Below are positions 1 through 5,925 of a DNA stretch of 18,430 bases, piece after piece. A model generated the notes under the pieces. That model worked only from the letters and a program-made list of their open reading frames with translations, had not been told where the DNA came from and did no database searches. Position 1 is the first letter of the stretch, and every line of letters starts with the position of its first letter. The position numbers and the translations under genes were made by a program. The stretch is from Ruminococcus difficilis. GTDB lineage: Bacteria; Bacillota_A; Clostridia; Oscillospirales; Acutalibacteraceae. The stretch covers positions 1-18,430 of the forward strand of contig NZ_JAEQMG010000071.1 of assembly GCF_016680995.1 (NCBI RefSeq). The letters are read 5' to 3'.

Positions 1-22
1 GAATTATTATCGGATAAAATAC

Positions 23-1294
23 TTAAATCTGCTCGAGAGCCTGCTTGAGATCCGCAATCAGGTCGTCGGCGTTCTCGAGACCTACGGAAAGACGGATCAG
101 ATCGGGTGCGATGCCCGCCTCAAGCAACTGCTGATCGGAAAGCTGACGGTGGGTGTGGCTCGCGGGGTGGAGCAGGCATGTTCTCGCGTCGGCAACGTGA
201 GTCGCGATCGTCGCGAGCTTGAGGCTGTCCATGAACCTGATCGCCTTATCTCTGCCGCCCTTTACAGCAAACGCCATTACGCCGCAGGAGCCGTTGGGCA
301 GGTACTTTTTGGAAAGCTCGTTGTACTTGTCGCCCTCGAGGTCGGGATAGTGGATCCACGCCACCTTATCCTGCTTGCTGAGGAACTCGGCGACCTTCTT
401 CGCGTTCTCGCAGTGTCTGTTCATGCGGACATGAAGGCTCTCAAGGCCGTTGTTGAGATAGAACGCATTCTGCGGTGACTGGATAGAACCGAGGTCGCGC
501 ATGAGCTGAGAGGTCGCCTTTGTGATATAACCGAGCTTGCCGAACTTCTCGGCGTATACAAGGCCGTGATAGCTCTCGTCGGGGGTGGTGAGTCCGGGAT
601 ACATATCGGCGTGTGCCATCCAGTCGAAGTTGCCGCTGTCGATGATCGCGCCGCCTACGCTGATGGCATGGCCGTCCATGTACTTTGTGGTCGAATGTGT
701 GACGATGTCAGCGCCGAACTCAATCGGGCGGCAGTTGGCGGGAGTCGCGAAGGTGTTGTCAACGATAAGCGGAACCCCGTGGGAATGCGCGAGACGCGCG
801 AACTTCTCGATGTCGAGAACGGTAACGGTGGGATTGGTGATGGTCTCGCCGAACAGCGCCCTTGTATTGGGACGGAACGCCTTTGCAAGCTCCTCCTCGG
901 GCAGATCCTGATCGACAAAGGTGACGTCGATGCCCATCTTCTTCATCGTTACGCCGAGAAGATTGTAGGTGCCGCCGTAAATCGCAGAGGAAGCGACGAT
1001 GTGGCTGCCTGTCTCGCAGATGTTGAAGAGCGCGAAGAAGTTAGCCGCCTGTCCGCTCGAGGTGAGCATCGCTGCGACGCCGCCCTCAAGAGCTGCGAGC
1101 TTCGCGGCTACCATGTCGTTGGTGGGGTTCTGAAGTCTGGTGTAGAAATAACCGCTCGCTTCTAAATCAAAGAGCTTGCCCATGTCGTCGCTGGAAGCGT
1201 ACTTCCATGTGGTACTCTGGTAAATCGGAAGCTGGCGGGGTTCGCCGTTCTTGGGTTCATATCCTGCGTGCAGGAACTTTGTTTCAATATTCAT
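23..1294 (-). CDS. metY: O-acetylhomoserine aminocarboxypropyltransferase (sulfhydrylase)
   Basis: PLP-dependent enzyme of the Cys/Met metabolism family. It makes homocysteine from O-acetylhomoserine and sulfide (or related sulfur nucleophiles) in the cytosol. The 423-residue length matches MetY rather than the shorter (~380-400) MetB/MetC enzymes. Seen in sequence: the YTRLQNPT phosphate-binding stretch (about residues 51-58), DNTFATP (179-185) with the pyridine-binding Asp, and STTKYMDGH with the Schiff-base lysine at about K204. The ATG has AAAGGAG upstream. It lies 29 nt downstream of a zinc-ribbon membrane protein gene on the same strand, so the two may be cotranscribed. No clear terminator is visible in the 22 nt left in the window. 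Family assignment is firm; sulfide as the in vivo sulfur donor is inferred. Confidence 0.93.
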   Translation of the reverse strand: MNIETKFLHAGYEPKNGEPRQLPIYQSTTWKYASSDDMGKLFDLEASGYFYTRLQNPTNDMVAAKLAALEGGVAAMLTSSGQAANFFALFNICETGSHIVASSAIYGGTYNLLGVTMKKMGIDVTFVDQDLPEEELAKAFRPNTRALFGETITNPTVTVLDIEKFARLAHSHGVPLIVDNTFATPANCRPIEFGADIVTHSTTKYMDGHAISVGGAIIDSGNFDWMAHADMYPGLTTPDESYHGLVYAEKFGKLGYITKATSQLMRDLGSIQSPQNAFYLNNGLESLHVRMNRHCENAKKVAEFLSKQDKVAWIHYPDLEGDKYNELSKKYLPNGSCGVMAFAVKGGRDKAIRFMDSLKLATIATHVADARTCLLHPASHTHRQLSDQQLLEAGIAPDLIRLSVGLENADDLIADLKQALEQI

Positions 1295-1323
1295 ATGTAT
1301 GACTCCTTTACATTTTATATGCG

Positions 1324-1836
1324 TTACTTAAAAAATCCTGTCAGAAATCCCGTGAGGAAATCCGTGCCCCAGATCACAAGGCAAAACAGGATAATTATCA
1401 GGATTGCCGAGAGAATCTTGACCGTAGTGCGCTTCGCGGGGCTCATTTCGACCTGCTCCTCGCTCTCGGCTGTGTTCTCTACATCCTGCATATCTACCGT
1501 TATTTCCTCGCCCTCGGGCTTTATCGCGCCGATGCCGACGCAGATATCGTACGCCTTCTCATAGGCTGCATAAGGCACGAGGATATCCTTGTCGTTGATA
1601 TCCGATCCCGTCACGGCGTCCGCGGAGAGGTTGTTTTTTCTCGCGGCAAGGTCGCTCGGGATTCCGCCGCTCTCGAGTGCGGACTGAACTCGCTGAGCCT
1701 CAAAGCCCGACGCGGACAGCAGAAACACGGGTGTATTCTCGTCCTCGATCGGATAAAGCTGCTGCGGCTTGCGGCACTCGGTGCAGATGTCAAACTTGTC
1801 CTCATGGATATGCTTGCACTTTTTACAATATTTCAT
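1324..1836 (-). CDS. Zinc-ribbon / DUF2007-like membrane-anchored protein
   Basis: Hypothetical protein of 170 residues. The N terminus has two CxxC pairs (C4/C7 and C18/C21), a zinc-ribbon arrangement. Residues about 35-105 (PVFLLSASGFEAQRVQSALE onward) resemble DUF2007-type 'putative signal transducing protein' domains. An acidic linker follows, then one hydrophobic C-terminal segment (about 138-160) and a short tail. It is probably a tail-anchored protein with the zinc ribbon in the cytosol. The ATG at 1836 is preferred over an upstream in-frame start at 1899, because AAAGGCAG lies just upstream of it and the longer reading would run through the dpaB terminator. It is followed 29 nt later by metY. 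Function unknown. Confidence 0.75.
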   Translation of the reverse strand: MKYCKKCKHIHEDKFDICTECRKPQQLYPIEDENTPVFLLSASGFEAQRVQSALESGGIPSDLAARKNNLSADAVTGSDINDKDILVPYAAYEKAYDICVGIGAIKPEGEEITVDMQDVENTAESEEQVEMSPAKRTTVKILSAILIIILFCLVIWGTDFLTGFLTGFFK

Positions 1837-1886
1837 CGTTAAACTGCCTTTCAAAAATATATACAATATTATTCTACCACAAAATA

Positions 1887-1909
1887 GCGGCAGGTACAAT
1901 ACCTGCCGC
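1887..1909 (-). terminator. Terminator of dpaAB
   Basis: A perfect 10-bp inverted repeat (GCGGCAGGTA / TACCTGCCGC) with a 3-nt loop sits just downstream of the dpaB stop. On the minus strand it is followed by TATTTT. It separates the spore genes from the zinc-ribbon gene and metY. Confidence 0.8.
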
Positions 1910-1916
1910 GCAAAAA

Positions 1917-2489
1917 TTATTCAAACACAGGCTGCACCTGTCTGTTCTCAAGCGCCGCCTCGACGCATGGCTTCAGCTTATTGAAGTCCGCGACGAGAGA
2001 ATTCGGCTTTTTGACAGGGTCGTCCTGCTTCAGGGGTACGAAGTAGATGTTCTTTGTGTTCAGCAATCTGCCGATGTTCTGCGCGGACGCGCCCAGCGCG
2101 TCGTTTGTCGCAACACAGAGCAGCACCGGCCGCAGCACACGCAGGTGGGATTTCGCCGCCATTGTAACAGATGTATCTGTCACGCCGAGGCTGAGCTTTG
2201 CGAGGGTATTGCCTGTGCAGGGCGCGATCACGAGCAGGTCGCACAGCTTTTTCGGGCCGATCGGCTCGGTCTGAACCGCCGTGGTCAGCACTCTTTTTCC
2301 CGTGATCTCCTCAGCGCGCTCTATCATCTCACTCGCCTTGCCGAAGCGCGTGTCGGTAGACGACGCGTTGCCCGACATAATAGGTATCACATCGTAGCCG
2401 TCCTCCACCAGCGCGCGCATCTGCTCAAATGCCTTTGAAAAGGTGCAAAAGGAACCGCACATCGCAAACCCAATGGTTGCCTTTGTCAC
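1917..2489 (-). CDS. dpaB: Dipicolinate synthase subunit B
   Basis: Flavoprotein-fold subunit (SpoVFB family) that works with DpaA to make dipicolinic acid, the spore-core calcium chelator, in the mother cell. The 190-residue product begins with GFAMCGSFCTF and contains MSGNASSTDTRFG and APCTGNTLAKLSLG, all characteristic of the family. The start is taken as GTG at 2489. It overlaps the dpaA stop (GTGA) and has a strong GAGGAGG 7-8 nt upstream. An earlier in-frame start at 2558 would add about 23 residues of Asn/Gly-rich sequence that do not fit the family. The four-base overlap indicates translational coupling with dpaA. Confidence 0.93.
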   Translation of the reverse strand: MTKATIGFAMCGSFCTFSKAFEQMRALVEDGYDVIPIMSGNASSTDTRFGKASEMIERAEEITGKRVLTTAVQTEPIGPKKLCDLLVIAPCTGNTLAKLSLGVTDTSVTMAAKSHLRVLRPVLLCVATNDALGASAQNIGRLLNTKNIYFVPLKQDDPVKKPNSLVADFNKLKPCVEAALENRQVQPVFE

Positions 2490-3358
2490 CGATTTACCTC
2501 CTCGATCATTCGGAATACGGTTGTTTTGATTATTTCCCCCGCCGTTTTGGGAGCGCATTTTCCCGGCAGCGAAAGCGCGCGCTGCGCGTCTATCCTCAGG
2601 GCGCTCGCCGCGTCGAAATCCACTCCCCCCGGCAGGGACGCAAGGTCTATCAACAGCGTATCGCAGTCGGTGTTCTCCAGCAGCTCTCTGTCAAAAATCA
2701 GCTTCGGCACGGTATTGAATACGATATTATAGCCGCGGATCTCCGTCAGCTTCTCAGTATTTACAAAGTCATAACCCAGCGCCGAGATATACGCGCGGTC
2801 GGTCGAGCTTCTCGCGCTGACCGTTACCTCCGCGCCCAAAGCCTTGAGCATGCGGGCAAGGATTTTGCCTATCCTGCCGAACCCGACGACCAGACACCTC
2901 GCGCCCGCTATCGTTCCCTCGTAAGCGCTCATGGCGCACTCCACCGCGCCCTCGGCTGTCGGCACCGCGTTGAGCACCGAAAAATCGTCACGTGCCGCGT
3001 AGTCATATATCCGCGCGCTCTTTAGTGCGGGATACGCGCGTATCAATCTGTCCTTCATCGAGGCGAACACGGGCTTTTGCTTCAGGAGCTCCTGCTCCTC
3101 CTCGTCAAAATACAGCGTACTCACCGCGAACGGCGCGTTCAGGCTGCCGTCAGCCCTCACCGACGGCAGCGGCAACAGTACTGCGTCGCTGTAGCCGAGC
3201 GCCGTTCTCACGTCGGCGATCGTTATATCGCCTATACTGCGCAAATTATCGAAACCGCCGAGCATGACGCGGTAGCCGTCCTTTATCAGCGAATCCGCCA
3301 AAAAAAGCTGCCGCTTGTCGCCGCCGAGTATTCCGAAGCTTCTGATTTTATTCTGCAT
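2486..3358 (-). CDS. dpaA: Dipicolinate synthase subunit A
   Basis: NAD(P)-binding subunit of dipicolinate synthase (SpoVFA family), 290 residues. It converts a dihydrodipicolinate-pathway intermediate to dipicolinic acid during sporulation. Seen: an N-terminal GGDKRQLFLA segment, NAVPTAEGAVE (about 130-140) and a Rossmann motif VVGFGRIGK (about 157-165), in the family's usual order. ATG 3358 is chosen. TTG 3370 and GTG 3367 lie in frame just upstream and are possible, since the ribosome site here (GGTTGGTG) is weak. It forms a two-gene operon with dpaB. Unlike Bacillus, no asd, dapG or dapA gene follows. Its presence implies an endospore-forming ancestry. Confidence 0.93.
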   Translation of the reverse strand: MQNKIRSFGILGGDKRQLFLADSLIKDGYRVMLGGFDNLRSIGDITIADVRTALGYSDAVLLPLPSVRADGSLNAPFAVSTLYFDEEEQELLKQKPVFASMKDRLIRAYPALKSARIYDYAARDDFSVLNAVPTAEGAVECAMSAYEGTIAGARCLVVGFGRIGKILARMLKALGAEVTVSARSSTDRAYISALGYDFVNTEKLTEIRGYNIVFNTVPKLIFDRELLENTDCDTLLIDLASLPGGVDFDAASALRIDAQRALSLPGKCAPKTAGEIIKTTVFRMIEEVNR

Positions 3359-3389
3359 ACATAACACCAACCGTAATCACTGTATAATT

Positions 3390-3417
3390 CATCATATGAT
3401 ACGATCGTCAGAAGGTG
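3390..3417 (-). promoter_or_regulatory. Candidate mother-cell sporulation promoter for dpaA
   Basis: On the minus strand an AC-containing -35 (CACC) is followed, 16 nt after the AC, by CATATGATG. This is one mismatch from the CATAnnnTA pattern of sigma-K promoters. No good sigma-A promoter is seen here. The expected transcript start lies about 25 nt before the dpaA ATG. Such short consensus matches arise by chance, so this is tentative. Confidence 0.35.
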
Positions 3418-3440
3418 ACTGCGCGCGGTTTAAAAACAAA

Positions 3441-3463
3441 AAGGCAGGCACGCAGCCTGCCTT
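3441..3463 (-). terminator. Terminator of ilvA-ridA
   Basis: A 9-bp stem (AAGGCAGGC / GCCTGCCTT) with a 5-nt loop, followed on the minus strand by a T-rich run (TTTGTTTTT). It lies 17 nt after the ridA stop. Confidence 0.85.
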
Positions 3464-3479
3464 TTATTCGTTATTAGAA

Positions 3480-3851
3480 TTATACCTCGGCGATTACCTC
3501 GACCTCTACCAGAACATTCTTGGGCAGGGTCTTTACCGCTACGCAGGAACGCGCGGGCTTTGAGGTGAAGTAGCTGCCGTAAACCGCGTTGAACGCCGCG
3601 AAGTCGTTCATATCCGCTAGGAAGCAAACAGTCTTTACCGCCTTGTCGAGTGAAGAGCCTGCAGCCTCAAGAACATTCTTGAGGTTGTTGCAGACCTGCT
3701 CGGTCTGAGCCTCGATAGTATCAGCCTCAACCGCGCCTGTAGCAGGGTTGATAGCGATCTGACCCGAGGTGAAAACGAGTCCGTTTGCCTTTACAGCCTG
3801 TGAATAAGGGCCGATCGCGTCGGGCGCGTTCTTTGTATAAACATAATCCAT
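3480..3851 (-). CDS. ridA: RidA family reactive intermediate/imine deaminase
   Basis: Small trimeric YjgF/YER057c/UK114-family enzyme of 123 residues. It hydrolyses the unstable enamine/imine released by PLP-dependent dehydratases, giving 2-ketobutyrate and ammonia. Seen: AIGPYSQAV (about 12-20), the LVFTSGQI strand, and PARSCVAV with the substrate-carboxylate arginine at about R101, followed by VEVEVIAEV at the C terminus. The start at 3851 has a clear AGGAGG 8-9 nt upstream. An in-frame start 24 nt earlier lacks one. It sits 27 nt downstream of ilvA in the same transcript, a direct functional pairing since threonine deaminase generates RidA's substrate. Confidence 0.93.
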   Translation of the reverse strand: MDYVYTKNAPDAIGPYSQAVKANGLVFTSGQIAINPATGAVEADTIEAQTEQVCNNLKNVLEAAGSSLDKAVKTVCFLADMNDFAAFNAVYGSYFTSKPARSCVAVKTLPKNVLVEVEVIAEV

Positions 3852-3878
3852 GATGTATTCCTCCTGTATAACCAATAA

Positions 3879-5075
3879 TCAAACAAGCTTGAAGCCTGCG
3901 CTTTTAAGTGCCTTAGAGATCTCGTTGACGTGCTCGAAGTTTCTCGTCTCGAGAATGATCCTCAGATACGCCGCCGTAACGTCGGTACCCTCGCCCGCTC
4001 TCTCGTGGTGAACGGAGATGACGTTCGCGCCGTGGTCAGCGATGATCTTCGATACAGCTAGCAGCTGACCGGGCTTATCCTGGAGCTGAATGCACAGAGT
4101 CTGCTGTCTGCCGCTCATGATAAGACCGCGCTTGATCACTCTGTTGAGGATCGTCACGTCGATATTACCGCCCGAAACGATGCAGACAACTTTCTTGCCC
4201 TTAACGGGGAGCTTGTTGTACATTACAGCCGCGAGAGGAGCTGCGCCCGCACCCTCGGCGATCATCTTCTGGGTTTCGATCAGCTTAAGAATCGCGGAAG
4301 CGATCTCGTCGTCGGAAACCGTTACGATATCGTCAACGTACTTGCTGATATATTCAAACGTATGCTCGCCGGGTTCCTTGACCTGGATACCGTCGGCAAT
4401 CGTGGATACCTTATCGAGAGAAACGATCTTGCCCTGCTTGACGGACTCGTACATTGAGGGTGCACCCTCAGCCTGTACGCCGTAAACCTTGATATTGGGG
4501 TTCAGGCTCTTTATTGCGAGCGCAACGCCCGAAAGCAGACCGCCGCCGCCGATCGCCGCTACAACAGCGTCGACGTCGGGCATCTCGTTGAGGATTTCAA
4601 GACCGATAGTACCCTGACCGGCGATGACATTCTCGTCGTCAAAGGGGTGAATAAAGGTCAGGTTCTTCTCGTCGCGCAGACGGAGAGCTTCGTTATAAGC
4701 GTCGTCATACACGCCCTTGACCATGCAGACCTCAGCGCCGTAGCCCTTTGTAGCCTCGACCTTTGAAATCGGAGCACCGTCGGGCAGACAAATCAAAGAC
4801 TTGATACCGTACTTAGTCGCGGCAAGCGCAACGCCCTGAGCGTGGTTGCCCGCTGAGCACGCGATAACGCCTCTCTCCTTCTCCTCCTCGGAGAGCTGTG
4901 AGATCTTGTAGCCTGAGCCTCTTACCTTGAACGAACCCGTGATCTGCAGATTCTCGGGCTTGAGGTAAACCTCGCAGTCGTCGGTAATAGCCGAAGCCTT
5001 TACAATGTGTGTTTGACGGATAACGTCCTTCAATACATATGATGCGTGATAAATCTTGTCAAGTGTTAACATCAT
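3879..5075 (-). CDS. ilvA: Threonine ammonia-lyase (threonine deaminase) with C-terminal ACT domain
   Basis: PLP enzyme converting threonine to 2-oxobutanoate and ammonia, the first committed step to isoleucine. In 398 residues it has the fold-type II core with SFKVRGSG (PLP lysine about K50), SAGNHAQG (74-81) and a glycine-rich GGGGLLSG phosphate loop. A single ACT domain (about 325-398, starting near QTLCIQLQDKPGQLL) fits the ~400-residue, one-ACT form and suggests amino-acid feedback control. The start is one of two adjacent ATGs (5075/5072) with GGAAG upstream; an ATG at 5096 is less likely. It has its own sigma-A promoter and is followed by ridA. Confidence 0.93.
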   Translation of the reverse strand: MMLTLDKIYHASYVLKDVIRQTHIVKASAITDDCEVYLKPENLQITGSFKVRGSGYKISQLSEEEKERGVIACSAGNHAQGVALAATKYGIKSLICLPDGAPISKVEATKGYGAEVCMVKGVYDDAYNEALRLRDEKNLTFIHPFDDENVIAGQGTIGLEILNEMPDVDAVVAAIGGGGLLSGVALAIKSLNPNIKVYGVQAEGAPSMYESVKQGKIVSLDKVSTIADGIQVKEPGEHTFEYISKYVDDIVTVSDDEIASAILKLIETQKMIAEGAGAAPLAAVMYNKLPVKGKKVVCIVSGGNIDVTILNRVIKRGLIMSGRQQTLCIQLQDKPGQLLAVSKIIADHGANVISVHHERAGEGTDVTAAYLRIILETRNFEHVNEISKALKSAGFKLV

Positions 5076-5112
5076 GACACTTCCTTCATCTTCCAAAAAT
5101 TACACTTCCACT

Positions 5113-5141
5113 ATTCTACTCCTATTCTCTAAAAAAATCAA
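5113..5141 (-). promoter_or_regulatory. Sigma-A promoter of ilvA-ridA
   Basis: On the minus strand, TTGATT (5136-5141), a 17-nt spacer and TAGAAT (5113-5118). The implied leader to the ilvA ATG is only about 30 nt, leaving no room for a T-box or attenuator. Confidence 0.7.
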
Positions 5142-5152
5142 GTTTTTTGTTT

Positions 5153-5257
5153 CGCGTACTAAAGGTTCTATGAATCTTTTGTGTTTCATTTTCGCGGGAA
5201 GGGTTCATCTGAATCACACGTTTCCTATTCTCTGTCCGAAGATTGATGGTCACTGAT
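5153..5257. repeat. Intergenic direct repeat, copy 1
   Basis: About 104 bp, repeated 135 bp further on (copy 2 at 5288) with about 11 substitutions, roughly 89% identity by hand alignment. It includes an identical 32-bp core covering GTGTTTCATTTTCGCGGGAA and the following 12 bases. It lies between the divergent ilvA and dtxR-like genes, upstream of both promoters. An 11-bp piece of the unit (TCCTATTCTCT) also occurs at 5120-5130, inside the ilvA promoter spacer. Confidence 0.85.
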
Positions 5258-5287
5258 ACGGCATCGGGCATTCGTCCGCGGGCGATC

Positions 5288-5392
5288 CGCGTTCTAAAGG
5301 TTTTATGATTCTTATGTGTTTCATTTTCGCGGGAAGGGTTCATCTGACTCTCACGTATCCTATTCTCTGTCCGAAGATTTATGGCCGCTGAG
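5288..5392. repeat. Intergenic direct repeat, copy 2
   Basis: Second copy of the 135-bp-period repeat. The two copies are separated by about 30 bp of GC-rich spacer. The minus strand is open across both copies and would give a 45-residue protein repeat. However, nearly all differences between copies change the amino acid, and there is no ribosome site, so the repeat is judged non-coding. Function unknown. Confidence 0.85.
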
Positions 5393-5428
5393 AAACGCAT
5401 TGTTACATACCCGTTACTCAAAAAACCA

Positions 5429-5457
5429 TTGATTATTTTTTTGTTTTATGATATCAT
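5429..5457 (+). promoter_or_regulatory. Promoter and candidate operator of dtxR-like gene
   Basis: TTGATT (5429-5434), a 17-nt spacer and TATCAT (5452-5457). A perfect 10-bp palindrome, ATGATATCAT (5448-5457), covers the -10 box. A repressor bound there would block the promoter, so autoregulation is possible. It is shorter than usual DtxR/MntR sites. Confidence 0.6.
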
Positions 5458-5484
5458 GGAATCAGAATATTTAGGAGTGATTTG

Positions 5485-5856
5485 ATGCAGCTGAAAGAAT
5501 CAGGCGAAATGTATCTTGAAACCATATATGTTCTCAGTCAGCGCAAGGGATTTGTGCGCTCTATCGACGTCGGCGAGGAAATGGGATACTCCAAGCCCAG
5601 CGTCAGCCGTGCGGTCGGAATTCTCCGCGACGGCGGCTATATCACCGTTGCCCACGACGGCGGACTTCATCTCACCGAGGCAGGACTTGAGGTCGCTCAG
5701 CGCACATACGAGCGTCACACCGTCCTCAGCGAATTCTTCATCAGGCTCGGCGTCGACGAGGAAACCGCGACAAACGACGCCTGCAAAATCGAGCACGTCA
5801 TAAGCAGCAGCACCTTTGCGGCTCTGAAAAAATACCTTAACGAGCAAATGAAATAA
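5485..5856 (+). CDS. DtxR/MntR family metal-dependent transcriptional regulator
   Basis: Winged-helix repressor plus dimerisation domain, 123 residues. It lacks the C-terminal SH3/FeoA-like domain of full DtxR, like short MntR-type proteins. HTH at about residues 20-55 (SIDVGEEMGYSKPSVSRAVG). By alignment from memory, the metal-site residues match the DtxR/IdeR primary set: M9, C100, E103 and H104 (DACKIEH), plus H78. MntR has Asp where M9 stands, so iron sensing is more likely than manganese (inference). Start ATG 5485 with AGGAG 7 nt upstream; a TTG one codon earlier is unlikely. No metal transporter is adjacent, so the targets are not evident. Confidence 0.88.
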   Translation: MQLKESGEMYLETIYVLSQRKGFVRSIDVGEEMGYSKPSVSRAVGILRDGGYITVAHDGGLHLTEAGLEVAQRTYERHTVLSEFFIRLGVDEETATNDACKIEHVISSSTFAALKKYLNEQMK

Positions 5857-5861
5857 CACTT

Positions 5862-5887
5862 CGGCACGCATTCTGTGTGCCGTTTTT
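5862..5887 (+). terminator. Terminator of dtxR-like gene
   Basis: Stem CGGCAC / GTGCCG with a 9-nt loop, followed by TTTTT, just after the stop codon. Confidence 0.75.
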
Positions 5888-5891
5888 GCAG

Positions 5892-5919
5892 AAAAAAAGG
5901 ACGGCGAGTTGCCGTCCTT
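5892..5919 (-). terminator. Terminator of the cohesin-like protein gene
   Basis: A 9-bp perfect stem (AAGGACGGC / GCCGTCCTT) with a 5-nt loop. On the minus strand it is followed by a run of T (positions 5898 down to 5892). It is convergent with the preceding plus-strand terminator. Confidence 0.85.
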
Positions 5920-5925
5920 AATCTT

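Noticed and set aside
566..1165. Plus-strand open frame inside metY
   Set aside because: Antisense to a fully conserved MetY protein; no start signals.
5122..5421. Minus-strand frame encoding a 45-residue protein repeat
   Set aside because: Starts at TTG with no ribosome site, runs into the ilvA promoter, and differences between repeat copies are almost all amino-acid changing.
5076..5480. T-box or attenuator controlling ilvA
   Set aside because: No T-box sequence on the minus strand, and the likely transcript start leaves only about 30 nt of leader.
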